Below, piece after piece: positions 34,708 to 45,045 of a stretch of 64,000 nt of DNA (position 1 is its first letter; each line of letters opens with the position of its first letter). Location: positions 2,294,001 to 2,358,000 of the forward strand of contig NZ_CP109999.1 of NCBI RefSeq assembly GCF_025947145.1. Direction: 5' to 3'. The translations under genes were made by a program, and so were the position numbers. The DNA is from Flavobacterium sp. N1994 (GTDB lineage Bacteria; Bacteroidota; Bacteroidia; Flavobacteriales; Flavobacteriaceae). The notes under the pieces were generated by a model that searched no databases, was not told the DNA's origin, and worked only from the letters and a program-made list of their open reading frames with translations.

Positions 34708-36153
34708 TTATTTCCAACCACCACCTAAATCACGATAAACATGAATAGCCGCATTGAGTTGTGCTTTCTTGGTGTCGATCAATTCTAATTTTGATTCTAA
34801 CGCATCACGTTGGGTCATCAACACTTCAAAATAATCGGCTCTGGCTGACTTGAATAAATCATTAGCCGCATCAATCGATTTGTTTAAAGCATCCACTTGT
34901 TGTGATTTTAAAGCATAGCTTTTGTCTAAATTACTAATGTTGGAAAGCTGGGTAGACACTTCCAAATACGCATTTAAAACAGTTCGTTCATAGTTATATA
35001 AAGCCTGTAATTGTCGAGAATTAGCACTAGCAAACTCAGCTTTAATGGCATTACGATTAATCAACGGAGCTGCTATATCTCCTGCCAAAGAATAAAGAAT
35101 AGACTCTGGAGTCCTAAACAGGTAAGAGGTTTTAAATGCCTGCAATCCGTATGAAGCAGAGATGCCTAATGTTGGATAAAACTCAGCTCGAGCTACTTTC
35201 ACATCCAATTTTGCTGCCGCCAATTCCAATTCGGCTTGTTTGATATCAGGACGATTCGCTAACAATTGTGATGGGATACCCGATTTCACTTCCGCTGGTA
35301 ACAGTTTTAAGAAAGCGGCACTGTCTCTTTTAATCTCTTGAGGATAACGTCCCAATAAGAAATTAATGCGATTCTCCGTTTCTTTGATCTTTTGCAAGGT
35401 TTCAAACTCCATGCTTTGAGAAGACAATACTTCGGCTTGGAACTTTTGTACTGCTAGTTCTGTGGATCTAGCCGCTTGTTTCTGAATCTTTACAATATCT
35501 AAAGCGTTGTTTTGCAACTTGATATTTTGTCTTATAATCTCCAGTTGACTATCTAAAGCTAACAATTCATAATACGAATTGGCTACTTCTGTAATCAAGT
35601 TGGTAGTCACAAAGTTTTTACCTTCAATAGTCGACAAATAACGGCTGATGGCTGCTTTTTTAGCATTGCGCAATTTTTTCCAAATGTCTACTTCCCAATT
35701 GGCATAAGCGGCCAAAGTAAAATCGGTCAAAGGATCAGGCATTTCAGTCCCAGGCATAATCTCTGTAGTAGCATCTCCTGCTCCTTGACTAGTATAACGC
35801 CCTACTTTTTCAACACCAGCTCCAGCTCTAACACCCACGGTTGGCAATAAAGCTCCTTTCCTTACTCGAATATCATTCTTTGCGATTTCTATTTCTTGTA
35901 AAGTAATTTTCAACTCTTGATTGTTTTGAAGAGCGGTATCTATCAAGGCTACTAAATTCGGATCTTTAAAAAAGGTCTTCCAAGGTAGTGTTGACATATT
36001 AGTCGTATCCGTAGAGGCCACTCCAAAGGATTCTGGAACCGCTGCAGTAGCTTTTGTTGGAGTTATCGCAGGGGTTTTACAACTTACCACCACTAGGCCT
36101 ATGCCTAGCGCGATAAGGAATGGATATAACTTGATTTTATTTTTCATAATCAA
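34708..36153 (-). CDS. RND efflux outer-membrane channel (OprM/NodT family)
   Basis: 481 residues. A lipoprotein signal (VVVSC, Cys near residue 25) and two repeats of the TolC-like outer membrane factor (each helical with long coiled pairs, e.g. NNQELKITLQEIEIAKNDIRV and SRQLQALYNYERTVLNAYLEVSTQL). LLANRPDIKQAELELAAAKLDVKVARAEFYPTLGISASYG is the family signature. Starts at 36153 or 36147 (two Met) are both possible; either overlaps the pump gene. It forms the exit duct of the tripartite pump encoded just upstream. Confidence 0.93.
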   Translation of the reverse strand: MIMKNKIKLYPFLIALGIGLVVVSCKTPAITPTKATAAVPESFGVASTDTTNMSTLPWKTFFKDPNLVALIDTALQNNQELKITLQEIEIAKNDIRVRKGALLPTVGVRAGAGVEKVGRYTSQGAGDATTEIMPGTEMPDPLTDFTLAAYANWEVDIWKKLRNAKKAAISRYLSTIEGKNFVTTNLITEVANSYYELLALDSQLEIIRQNIKLQNNALDIVKIQKQAARSTELAVQKFQAEVLSSQSMEFETLQKIKETENRINFLLGRYPQEIKRDSAAFLKLLPAEVKSGIPSQLLANRPDIKQAELELAAAKLDVKVARAEFYPTLGISASYGLQAFKTSYLFRTPESILYSLAGDIAAPLINRNAIKAEFASANSRQLQALYNYERTVLNAYLEVSTQLSNISNLDKSYALKSQQVDALNKSIDAANDLFKSARADYFEVLMTQRDALESKLELIDTKKAQLNAAIHVYRDLGGGWK

Positions 36154-39100
36154 TATCTTCTGTTAATGGGTTATGATCTTGTTTTTTCACCATTTTAATT
36201 TTAGAGGCAATAGTTCCAAAAATCAAATACAATCCTGGAATAAGCAATACCCCAATAATGGTTCCTAATAGCATTCCACCTAAAGCGGCTGTTCCAATGG
36301 TACGATTCCCAATTTTCCCAGGACCTGAAGCAAACACTAACGGAATTAACCCCGCTGTAAAGGCAAAAGAAGTCATCAAGATAGGTCTAAAACGTATTTT
36401 AGCGCCTTCCAAAGCTGAGGCAAGAACGGTCATTCCTTGTTCGTGTTTTTGAACCGCAAACTCTACAATCAATACGGCATTCTTCCCTAACAATCCGATA
36501 AGCATAATGAAGGCAACCTGAGCGTAAATATTGTTTTCTAATCCGGTTAAGGTTAGCAACAAGAACGAACCAAAGATTCCCGCAGGAAGCGATAAGATTA
36601 CCGCAAATGGCAACACAAAACTCTCATATTGCGCCGCCAATACTAAGTAAACGAAGAGCAAACAAATGATAAAAATGTAAATCGCTTCATTCCCACGACC
36701 TACCTCATCTTTTGAGATACCTGCCCAGTCAATACCAAATCCTCTTGGCAATTTCTGATCGGCTACTTCTTGAATGGCTTTAATGGCTTCACCACTACTG
36801 TATCCTGGTGCCGATTGACCACTAATCTCTGAGGCATTAAACATATTATGTCTCGTAATCTCCGACAATCCATATACTTTTTCCATGTGCATGAAGGCTG
36901 AAAAAGGCACCATCTCATCACGATTGTTTTTTACATATAATTTCATGATGTCTTCTGGCAAGGCTCTGTACTCTGGAGAGGTTTGCACAATTACCTTGTA
37001 TTGACGGTCATACTTAATGAAACTGATTTCATAGTTACTTCCCACTAAAGTAGAAAGGGTGTTCATCGCATTTTCTAAGGTTACTCCTTTTTGCTGAGCA
37101 ATATCATTATCAATACGCATCATGTATTGTGGGAAACTGGCACTGTAAAAACTAAACACAGAAGATAATTCAGGTCGTTTATTCAGTTCTTTAACGAAAT
37201 CATTATTAACCGTTTCCATTTTTTTGTAATCCCCTGAACCCGCTTTGTCTAGTAAACGTAACTCGAATCCTCCGGCTGCTCCATAGCCTGGTACTGCTGG
37301 CGGTTGGAAGTACTCGATAGTAGCTCCTGAGATATTCTTAGCTTTTTCTTCTAGCTGTTTCATTATCTCATCAACCGATTCTTTACGGTCTTCCCAACTT
37401 TTAAGATTCACCAAACAAGTTCCCGAGTTAGATCCAGTTCCTTCCGTAAGGATTTCAAATCCCGCTAAAGAGGAAACCGACTTAACCCCATCAATTTTCT
37501 CTGCTTCTTTTTGAAGTCTCATGGCGATATCATTCGTTCTCTCTAAGGAAGAACCAGGCGGAGTTTGAATAATAGCATAAAACATTCCTTGGTCTTCATT
37601 AGGAATAAATCCAGAAGGTAATCCATTGTTTAAGAAAAAGATTCCAGCACAAAAGGAGATAAAGGCAATAAACGTAACCGATCTTTTATTGACAATCTTT
37701 TCAAGGATACCTTGATATCTTCCTGTGAGTTGGTGGAATTTATGATTAAAACCATCCAAGAAATTATTCAAAGGCGTTTTCTTTCTAGGTACCCCATGGG
37801 TGTTTTTTAACATCATCGCACAAAGTGCCGGAGTAAGCGTTAACGCCACAATCCCTGATAAAATAATCCCTGTTGCCATCGTAATAGAGAACTGTCGGTA
37901 GAAAATACCCACCGGTCCCGACATAAACGCTAAAGGAATAAATACCGCTGCCATCAAAAAGGTAATCGCTATAATGGCACCACTAATTTCACCCATAGCT
38001 TTTTTAGTAGCCTTGAGTGGCGAGAGATGGTCTTCTTCCATTTTGGCATGGACCGCCTCGATGACGACGATCGCATCATCTACCACAATACCAATTGCCA
38101 ATACTAAAGCAAATAAGGTTACAATGTTAATCGTAATCCCAAAAATTTGCATGAAAGCAAAAGTACCAATCAAGGAAACCGGTACGGCAATGGCTGGAAT
38201 TACTGTGGAACGCCAGTCCCCTAAGAACAAGAACACTACCAATCCCACCAAAATAAACGCTTCTAATAAGGTATGAATTACCTTTTCAATCGAAGCATCT
38301 AAGAACTTAGAGGCATCATAACTGATTTCATAATCGACCCCTTTTGGAAAGGAGGTTTTTTTGATTTCGAGTAACTTCGCTTTTACATCTTTAATTACCT
38401 GACTGGCATTACTACCATAGGATTGTTTAATCGCAATCGCAGCAGAAGGTCTTCCGTTCAAAGTAGAGTAGATGTCATACATCGAACTTCCAAACTCTAT
38501 TTTAGCCACGTCTTTCAAACGCAGTATTTCTCCGTTGGGACTAGATTTTAAGACAATGTTGCCATACTGTTCTTCCGTGGTAAAACGCCCCGAATACTTT
38601 AATACATATTCAAAAGATTGTGAACGTTTACCTGAACTCTCTCCCGTTTTTCCTGGAGAGGCTTCCAAACTTTGTTGTGACAACGCTTCCATGACCTCAT
38701 CGGCCGAAATTTTATAGGCTAACATTCGGTCAGGTTTCAACCAAATACGCATCGCATAATCTCGGTTTCCAATAATATCCGCATCTCCTACACCATCCAC
38801 ACGTTTAATCTCAGACAGAATATTGATATCCGAAAAGTTATATAAGAACTTTTGATCCATAGTTGGATCTTTACTGAATACGTTGATGTACATCAAGTTA
38901 TTTGATTCCTCACGAGTAATTTTCACACCCTCTCTCACTACAAGAGGCGGCAATTTATTTACTACCGAAGCTACTCTGTTTTGGATATTAATAGACGCTT
39001 GATTCGGGTCGGTACCCAAATTAAATACGATTTGGATAGCCGCTTCACCATCATTCCCAGCATCCGAAGCAATGTATTTCATCCCAGGTACTCCATTGAT

Positions 39101-39304
39101 GGCTCTCTCAAGCGGAATGACCACCGATTTAATCAACAATTCATTATTGGCTCCAGGATAATCGGCCGTTACGTTTACTTTTGGTGGCGAAATAGAAGGC
39201 AATTGCGTAACCGGCAAATGGGTTATGGCCAACACCCCCAATAAGACAATCATCAACGATATTACTATCGAAAGAACGGGTCTTTGTATAAATTTACTAA
39301 ACAT
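36137..39304 (-). CDS. RND multidrug efflux permease (HAE1 family)
   Basis: 1055 residues with the twelve-helix, twofold-repeat plan of AcrB-like pumps: FIQRPVLSIVISLMIVLLG opening, LPSISPPKVNVTADYPGA, the proton-relay helix 4 segment VLAIGIVVDDAIVVIEAV with the two Asp, and PSGFIPNEDQGMFYAIIQTPPGSSLERT at the second half. It exports hydrophobic compounds from the inner membrane/periplasm, driven by protons. Gene order adaptor-pump-channel, with a gap of 24 bp to the adaptor and an overlap with the channel, marks one operon. Confidence 0.96.
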   Translation of the reverse strand: MFSKFIQRPVLSIVISLMIVLLGVLAITHLPVTQLPSISPPKVNVTADYPGANNELLIKSVVIPLERAINGVPGMKYIASDAGNDGEAAIQIVFNLGTDPNQASINIQNRVASVVNKLPPLVVREGVKITREESNNLMYINVFSKDPTMDQKFLYNFSDINILSEIKRVDGVGDADIIGNRDYAMRIWLKPDRMLAYKISADEVMEALSQQSLEASPGKTGESSGKRSQSFEYVLKYSGRFTTEEQYGNIVLKSSPNGEILRLKDVAKIEFGSSMYDIYSTLNGRPSAAIAIKQSYGSNASQVIKDVKAKLLEIKKTSFPKGVDYEISYDASKFLDASIEKVIHTLLEAFILVGLVVFLFLGDWRSTVIPAIAVPVSLIGTFAFMQIFGITINIVTLFALVLAIGIVVDDAIVVIEAVHAKMEEDHLSPLKATKKAMGEISGAIIAITFLMAAVFIPLAFMSGPVGIFYRQFSITMATGIILSGIVALTLTPALCAMMLKNTHGVPRKKTPLNNFLDGFNHKFHQLTGRYQGILEKIVNKRSVTFIAFISFCAGIFFLNNGLPSGFIPNEDQGMFYAIIQTPPGSSLERTNDIAMRLQKEAEKIDGVKSVSSLAGFEILTEGTGSNSGTCLVNLKSWEDRKESVDEIMKQLEEKAKNISGATIEYFQPPAVPGYGAAGGFELRLLDKAGSGDYKKMETVNNDFVKELNKRPELSSVFSFYSASFPQYMMRIDNDIAQQKGVTLENAMNTLSTLVGSNYEISFIKYDRQYKVIVQTSPEYRALPEDIMKLYVKNNRDEMVPFSAFMHMEKVYGLSEITRHNMFNASEISGQSAPGYSSGEAIKAIQEVADQKLPRGFGIDWAGISKDEVGRGNEAIYIFIICLLFVYLVLAAQYESFVLPFAVILSLPAGIFGSFLLLTLTGLENNIYAQVAFIMLIGLLGKNAVLIVEFAVQKHEQGMTVLASALEGAKIRFRPILMTSFAFTAGLIPLVFASGPGKIGNRTIGTAALGGMLLGTIIGVLLIPGLYLIFGTIASKIKMVKKQDHNPLTEDIDYEK

Positions 39305-39328
39305 TGATTTATAATTTATGAATTAGGG

Positions 39329-40411
39329 CTATTCTGCTTTTAATTTCAAATGAGAAAGTACTTCTTTCGGATCCTGATAATCATACTTGACTTTATCATC
39401 ATCATTCGCTTTCTGAACTCCTTCAAGTAGTATTTTATCAGCTGCTGTGATACCGCTTTTCACTACATACAAATCGGGTAATTCTCCGGTAATTTTAATC
39501 TCTCTCGATTTTACTACGTTGTTGTTATCTATTACAAAAACATATTTTTTATCCTGAATTTCGTAAGTAGCTTTTTGCGGAATAATTAAAGCGTCTTTCA
39601 CAGGCACAATCATCATGACTTTACCCGTTTCACCGTTCTTTAATAGTTTATCTGGATTGGGGAACTTCGCTCTAAAAGCAATGTTTCCTGTTTCATTATC
39701 AAATTCACTCTCGATAACTTCTACCTTTCCTTTGTATTTCAGTTGCTCTCCGTTAGCCAATAACAAACTTACTTGACTATCGCCTCTATCTTTTACATCG
39801 GTCTGGTACTGAATGTACTCGGGTTCCGACACATTAAAATAAGCAAACACCTCACTGTTATCTGAAAGACTAGTTAATAGTTCGCCTTCATCTATAAGAC
39901 TTCCAATTTTTTTAGGGATTCTGTCAATCGTTCCAGCAAAAGGCGCTCTGATTTCAGTAAATGACAAATGCAATCTAGCTAACGACACTTCCGCTTTCGC
40001 TTGATCTAATTTGGCTTGTGCCAATGCTTGTTCGCTTTTAGACACTACATTTTTTTCTGCTAAGATTCTAGCATTCATCAAATCAATCTCAGCCGCTTTT
40101 TCTTCCGATTGGGCTTTTAGCAATTCAGCTTCATACATCTTAGGCATGATTTTGAACAACAATTGCCCTGCGGTTACAAACTGACCTTCATCAACAAAAA
40201 TTTGTTGTAAGTAACCTTTTTCTTGGCTGCGAATTTCAATGTTTCTCACCGAGCGAATCTGCGAAACATACTCTTTTACAAAAGAAGTATCTATGGCCAC
40301 TGGATTAGTAGCGGTATATTTACCTTCTTCTTCTTTTTGTTCTTTCTTTTGATTGCAACTGTTGAGACTTAATACAACACCAATACCAATAAGCACTACG
40401 AACTTTTTCAT
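39329..40411 (-). CDS. RND efflux periplasmic adaptor (HlyD/AcrA type)
   Basis: 360 residues. A lipoprotein signal (lipobox LNSC, Cys near 19) is followed by the lipoyl halves (RSQEKGYLQQIFVDEGQFVTAGQLLFKI and the LSFTEIRAPFAGTIDRIPKKIG strand), a helical hairpin between them (EAELLKAQSEEKAAEIDLMNARILAEKN), a beta barrel and the membrane-proximal domain. It joins the inner-membrane pump to the outer-membrane channel and opens the operon. Confidence 0.94.
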   Translation of the reverse strand: MKKFVVLIGIGVVLSLNSCNQKKEQKEEEGKYTATNPVAIDTSFVKEYVSQIRSVRNIEIRSQEKGYLQQIFVDEGQFVTAGQLLFKIMPKMYEAELLKAQSEEKAAEIDLMNARILAEKNVVSKSEQALAQAKLDQAKAEVSLARLHLSFTEIRAPFAGTIDRIPKKIGSLIDEGELLTSLSDNSEVFAYFNVSEPEYIQYQTDVKDRGDSQVSLLLANGEQLKYKGKVEVIESEFDNETGNIAFRAKFPNPDKLLKNGETGKVMMIVPVKDALIIPQKATYEIQDKKYVFVIDNNNVVKSREIKITGELPDLYVVKSGITAADKILLEGVQKANDDDKVKYDYQDPKEVLSHLKLKAE

Positions 40412-40496
40412 GTTTTTTCAAATAAATTTTTAATAATGAATCTTGACCTATTTCAGAGCGAAACAATCTTTTTTTAAATGCGTTAAACTATAAAAA

Positions 40497-40880
40497 TCAA
40501 AGACGAAAGACTTTGAGCGAAATATAATTAAAACGAGGAAGACGTGAAAAATTCACGTGGTGATAGGCTTTATAGCTAAAAGGAATAGCCACAAAAGAAG
40601 CCGCCACATTAAAATGTAAGGGGTAAGGAGTACTAGCAACAAACGCTTTATCCTTAATAACTGTTTCATGATCATCACAATCGTATTCGTCGTAATCATC
40701 ACAATAAGTGAAAACATCCTCTCTACTTCCTACCGTCACTTTTTGTATCACAGCGGCAGGCGCATAGGGTTGTTGCACCGTAGAAGGTACAGCAATATGA
40801 CCCATTTCTATAGAACGGGCATGACCTGTTTGGGAAACCAACAGACAGATGAAAACAAGATATAGTATTGTGTTTTTCAT
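40497..40880 (-). CDS. Small secreted protein with acidic Cys/Asp/Tyr segment
   Basis: 127 residues. A signal peptide (to about GHA, residue 21) precedes a short protein with an unusual acidic patch, YCDDYDEYDCDDHE, around residues 59-72, which holds two Cys and many Asp and could bind a divalent metal. The C-terminal third is hydrophobic/aromatic (SFVAIPFSYKAYHHVNFSRL). No family recognised. It lies upstream of the efflux operon (85-bp gap, same strand) under its own strong promoter and might be read into the pump genes. Confidence 0.65.
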   Translation of the reverse strand: MKNTILYLVFICLLVSQTGHARSIEMGHIAVPSTVQQPYAPAAVIQKVTVGSREDVFTYCDDYDEYDCDDHETVIKDKAFVASTPYPLHFNVAASFVAIPFSYKAYHHVNFSRLPRFNYISLKVFRL

Positions 40881-40889
40881 ATTTGGTCA

Positions 40890-40919
40890 CAAATGTAGCT
40901 TTCAATTGCAGAAAATCAA
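40890..40919 (-). promoter_or_regulatory. Consensus Bacteroidota promoter
   Basis: On the minus strand TTG (40917-40919), exactly 19 bases, TACATTTG (40890-40897): a full match to TTG-N19-TAnnTTTG. The ATG begins nine bases after the -7 box, so the transcript would have almost no leader. Confidence 0.75.
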
Positions 40920-41008
40920 GAATTTTTTAACCACTATTTAACAATTTTAAGGAAATCTTAAGGGAAAGTGCAAACAATATCGTTTTCGTAGCCTCACTTA
41001 AAAGTAAA

Positions 41009-41040
41009 AATAAAAGCCATTCATTTGAATGGCTTTTATT
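41009..41040. terminator. Terminator of the large T9SS adhesin gene
   Basis: AATAAAAGCCATTCA pairs with TGAATGGCTTTTATT around two bases, 22 bp after the adhesin stop. Confidence 0.8.
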
Positions 41041-41062
41041 TATCATTAAAAAGAAAGGAAAA

Positions 41063-44000
41063 TTAGTCCTTGATGATTTTTATGGTTTTCTCTTGTTTAC
41101 TACTAGTTACTTTAACAAAATAGATCCCACTGGCCAATCCTGATAAATTGATTTGAGTTTGTAAGTCATTGACTTTTTGTGAACTTATGCTTTGTCCTAA
41201 AACCGTAGCTATTTCTATAGTATCTATAGTGGCGTCATTCGTAACTGTAAGTGTGTTTTTCACCGGATTAGGATAACAACTGAAATAAGCAAAAGCAAAG
41301 TCCTCAGTACCTAAAGTAGCAACAAACTGCGTCGTAAAAGTATTGGTCACAATAGCCGGATTGAAATCAAAGTAAATGTTGGCGGTATTTGGAATGATAT
41401 CGCCAAGCGCATAACCCGCTTTTGGTTTTACTTTAAACACAATATACCCATGTCCAATTTGTGAATTGGCCACAGAAGGCGGCAGATTGATACCACTAAA
41501 TTTCCAATTTAGCGTGCTGCCCACTCTATCTAAAATATAATTATGACTGGCTCCCAACATGCGGATAGAGGTTTCATCCAACTTGGCATCTAGAACGTCA
41601 TTAACTTGCACCGTGATAGCATCAGCTGTGCCCGTGTTTTCAAATAGGATGGTATAAGTTAAATAATCATTGGCTGAAAACGAAGACTGTAGAATACGAC
41701 CTCCATGACTCTCGGATTTGTTGTTAGGGTCATAAGAGCCTATAACGGCTTGCGTTAAAGAAGCACTATTGTCCGTAGGGTAAATTTCACCCGTTGGATT
41801 GGTGATAGTAGCCGTACTGGTTAACAATTGCCCCAAAGTTACCGAAGGAATACTAGGGACATTGATAGTAACATCTATATAGCGGCTTTCCGACGGGTTT
41901 AAATTGGTGAACGCATAGCTAAATCCGTTAGCTGTAGAAGTCGTGCCCGACTGTGAAATAGCATTAATAAACAACCCAATATTAGGCGAAAAAGTCACGG
42001 TTCCCGCAGCTAAAGTCTGGTTGCCATTGTTGGTATAGGTAAGTCTATTGATATAGGTAAAACCAGGTCTTGGTTGGCTTAAAGGAGAAATGGTAACCGA
42101 TAAATCTGCATAAGTTTGGGTAGCCGTTATCGGAAAATTAAAAGTTTGAAAGCCATTACCATTGATTACAACATTGTTAAAGGTGGGGTTCGCTAAGGCA
42201 TAATAGGGCGCAAACTCATTATTAATGGTATAACTTAAGTCGTAGGAGTTTGTAATAACATTGTCATAAATGGTACAACTTCCAATAGATGAAAAAATAT
42301 TGTTCTCTATGCCGTTGTCATTTAGGATATAATGAAATTGTCCTTTGGTGAAATTTTGTTCTCCACTGTCTTTGACCCCATTATTATTAGAGTCAAGGAA
42401 CGCGTTCATTCTAATCCCCGAACTTAAGATAAGCACGGTAGCAGTTCTTGTGCCATAATAGTAAACGTTACTACCTACACTAGAGTAACTATAAATCACC
42501 GAATAAGTTCCTGGAGGTGTGCCTGCAGCTACATTAATAGTCCCATCAACATTCATCGTGAATGTTGGATCGTCAGTAGGAGCAGGAGTACCAAGAGCCA
42601 ACCCAAATAAAATATCATTATCAAACACGGAAGAGGTAGTCGTAACCGCTTCACTGGTTAAAGTAAGGGTAAACGTATCTTCCCCAAAAACAGGTATGAG
42701 AATAGGATTACTGGTAATAGTACATCCAGTAACGGTATTGGTAGCTTTCAAAGAAAAAGCCTGAAATTGTGGATAAAACTGAGTGTTGAGAAATGGACTA
42801 GTCTCGTTAGGTAAAGCCGTATTTTGATAATACCATTGTAAGGTGACACTACTACCTCCAATCAACGAAGCCAAAATAGTGCCGTTGTTTACTTGGAATT
42901 GGAAATCTATTTTATCACTTACTAAACCAAAATAATTCGTGGTAAAAGTATTGGTTGTGTTGTTGTAGATTCTAGCATAAATAGTAATTGGGCTACTAGA
43001 ATAAATAGCAGCACTTTCTGGATTAGCAATAGCGTTAGTACCAGCAATAGCATCGGGCTCATTGTAATAAAACGTGATGGTATTCTGACTCGCATTTTGA
43101 CCATTCAGTAAAAGGGTATTTTGAAGGGTAAAATTATAAACCCCTTGACAATCCGAGTGCAAGGCAGGAACTAAACGATCTAAAACAAAATCATCATAAT
43201 AAAAACTAACCGCACTGCTCGTTAGTGAGGTGGTTCCTTTAAAAGACAAGTAAATGGTTTGCCCCACATAAGCGGATAAATCAACAAATTGTTTAGACCA
43301 AGTGCTGAAACTGTCGCAATATTTAATGGGATTAAAATTAGCAGCCGTTGGGTTAGCCACAGTGGCCACACTTATAATATTGTTTTGATTGTAAAAGCCA
43401 GTGGTACTTTTAGCCCAAAAACTCAAACGGTCATTCACTCCAGCTACTACAGTTATGGCTGGGGTAACTAACATGTCATTTTGGGCGGCTGAACTATAAT
43501 CATACTGAGCGGCATTAACACCTGTATGCCCATTAGCCGAAACCGACCAAGAGCTAGTGTTGCTAGGCGTAAGAGCTCGCCAGTGTCCTGGTATGGTGTT
43601 AGCGCTTTCAAAACCTTGCGGAAAATCAGCGACAACAGGCAAGGCGTCATTGACTACATCGTCTAGTAGAAAATAGCCAGAAGTAGCATCTTCAGAATTA
43701 ACCCCCAAATAAATAGATTGTCCTACATAAGCCGATAAATCGAGGGTCACTTGTTTATAAGTAGTGGTCAAACCGATAGCATTGACTAAAGTACTGGTAA
43801 AACCCCCAACAGTAGGCGTGGTGGTAGAAACCTTCACTTTCAAATAGCGGTTGGAAGTAGCGCCGCTTCGTGCCCAAAAGGAAAAGCGGTCGTTCACTCC
43901 AGCAGTAACGGTAATTTTAGGAGAGATTAAATAATTACTAAGGCAAGTGGCCGGATTATAAGTAACCGTAGCAACATATTGTCCTGTATGCGCAGCACCC

Positions 44001-44680
44001 GTATCACTGTAGCCTATATACCAAAGGTTGTTTTGATTGGCGGCATTTTGAGAAGTCCAACAGCCTGGAAAATCACCCACACTGCTATTGACGGTTTGGG
44101 TTAATTCAAAACTTTCTGAAAACCCAGTCGTGGCACTACAAGTGGGAAAGCCATCATTCACTACATCATCTAGATTCAATCCTATAGAGTTCGCAGGGGA
44201 AGTAGCATGAAAGGCCACATAAATAGACTGCCCAACATAAGCAGATAAGTTGATGGTTCTTTTGGTAAAGAATTGTGGTCCATATACATTTTGATGTGCA
44301 TAATCGGTAAAGTTGGCTAAGGCGGTGCCTGTTTTTGATATTTTCACATCATAACTTTCCAAATTACCGGTAGAGGAAATTCCCACCCAATAGCTTAGTC
44401 TATCTGTAACTCCGGCTACCACGGTAATCTGTGGCGTAATCAAATAATCATCATGAGCCGCACTTCCAGACCCCGAAATCATAGCCACCTTAGTTCCACT
44501 ATGCGCCGTGATATAAAGCGGAGAGCCTATCAACCAAGAAGCGGTATTGGCACCATTAATTTTAGTCCAGCCTGTTGGCAACGCACTTCCCACACCCCCA
44601 TCAAAGTTTTCGGAGAACTGGGCATTACAATAAAAAACAGAACAAAGACAAAGGCTAATCAAGAAAGTAAATTTTTTCAT
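41063..44680 (-). CDS. Large T9SS-exported adhesin with cleaved-adhesin modules
   Basis: 1205 residues from the ATG at 44680, giving a signal peptide ending CNAQ. Three cleaved-adhesin/choice-of-anchor J jelly-roll modules follow (roughly 22-180, 185-350, 352-510), each opening with F-FE or FDGG and containing DYLITP/NDMLVTP and DRLSFWA-type strands. A long Ig-like middle part leads to a DUF7619-type module near 980-1110 (SYDPNNKSESHGG, YLTYTILFENTGTADA, NTANIYFDFNPAIVTN). The end, CYPNPVKNTLTVTN to IIKD, is a type A sorting domain. Predicted to be attached at the cell surface or secreted. Confidence 0.92.
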   Translation of the reverse strand: MKKFTFLISLCLCSVFYCNAQFSENFDGGVGSALPTGWTKINGANTASWLIGSPLYITAHSGTKVAMISGSGSAAHDDYLITPQITVVAGVTDRLSYWVGISSTGNLESYDVKISKTGTALANFTDYAHQNVYGPQFFTKRTINLSAYVGQSIYVAFHATSPANSIGLNLDDVVNDGFPTCSATTGFSESFELTQTVNSSVGDFPGCWTSQNAANQNNLWYIGYSDTGAAHTGQYVATVTYNPATCLSNYLISPKITVTAGVNDRFSFWARSGATSNRYLKVKVSTTTPTVGGFTSTLVNAIGLTTTYKQVTLDLSAYVGQSIYLGVNSEDATSGYFLLDDVVNDALPVVADFPQGFESANTIPGHWRALTPSNTSSWSVSANGHTGVNAAQYDYSSAAQNDMLVTPAITVVAGVNDRLSFWAKSTTGFYNQNNIISVATVANPTAANFNPIKYCDSFSTWSKQFVDLSAYVGQTIYLSFKGTTSLTSSAVSFYYDDFVLDRLVPALHSDCQGVYNFTLQNTLLLNGQNASQNTITFYYNEPDAIAGTNAIANPESAAIYSSSPITIYARIYNNTTNTFTTNYFGLVSDKIDFQFQVNNGTILASLIGGSSVTLQWYYQNTALPNETSPFLNTQFYPQFQAFSLKATNTVTGCTITSNPILIPVFGEDTFTLTLTSEAVTTTSSVFDNDILFGLALGTPAPTDDPTFTMNVDGTINVAAGTPPGTYSVIYSYSSVGSNVYYYGTRTATVLILSSGIRMNAFLDSNNNGVKDSGEQNFTKGQFHYILNDNGIENNIFSSIGSCTIYDNVITNSYDLSYTINNEFAPYYALANPTFNNVVINGNGFQTFNFPITATQTYADLSVTISPLSQPRPGFTYINRLTYTNNGNQTLAAGTVTFSPNIGLFINAISQSGTTSTANGFSYAFTNLNPSESRYIDVTINVPSIPSVTLGQLLTSTATITNPTGEIYPTDNSASLTQAVIGSYDPNNKSESHGGRILQSSFSANDYLTYTILFENTGTADAITVQVNDVLDAKLDETSIRMLGASHNYILDRVGSTLNWKFSGINLPPSVANSQIGHGYIVFKVKPKAGYALGDIIPNTANIYFDFNPAIVTNTFTTQFVATLGTEDFAFAYFSCYPNPVKNTLTVTNDATIDTIEIATVLGQSISSQKVNDLQTQINLSGLASGIYFVKVTSSKQEKTIKIIKD

Positions 44681-44698
44681 GCTCAAAGAGTTAGGAAA

Positions 44699-44706
44699 CA
44701 AATATA
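44699..44706 (-). promoter_or_regulatory. -7 element of the adhesin gene
   Basis: TATATTTG on the minus strand, 18 bp before the ATG at 44680; a T-rich stretch rather than a clean TTG occupies the -33 position. Confidence 0.55.
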
Positions 44707-44792
44707 GGAAAAAAGGCTTACAAAAAATGTTGTTTTTTAGGCGGGTTTGTACTTGATTTATTTCGGAGCCAATGGAATTCAGTTTGACTTAA

Positions 44793-44826
44793 AAAAACCC
44801 CCAATACTTTTGTATTGGGGGTTTTT
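44793..44826. terminator. Terminator of the 65-residue gene
   Basis: AAAAACCCCCAATAC and GTATTGGGGGTTTTT form a perfect 15-bp stem around four bases, the strongest hairpin in the window. Confidence 0.85.
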
Positions 44827-44847
44827 AGTATTTTCTTTTGGTGTATT

Positions 44848-45045
44848 CTATTTAGCATGCTTTTCCACTGCCATTCGCAACTCTTCGTTTCTGGCAACTT
44901 CTTGCTGAAACAGGGCTACGATATCCGATGGAATTTGACTGAAGTCGATTCTCTTTCCTCTTTTTATCTCGCTAATTAGACTTTTTAAAATAAAAAGCTG
45001 CATGGTCTTGATTCTGTTGGCCGATAATCTTGATTGGTCTTCCAT
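44848..45045 (-). CDS. Small helical protein of unknown function
   Basis: 65 residues, almost entirely helical and charged (MEDQSRLSANRIKTMQLFI at the start, RNEELRMAVEKHAK at the end), with no signal peptide, so probably cytoplasmic. Its own strong terminator and a palindrome-rich leader support a real gene. No HTH is evident and no family is recognised. Confidence 0.6.
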   Translation of the reverse strand: MEDQSRLSANRIKTMQLFILKSLISEIKRGKRIDFSQIPSDIVALFQQEVARNEELRMAVEKHAK

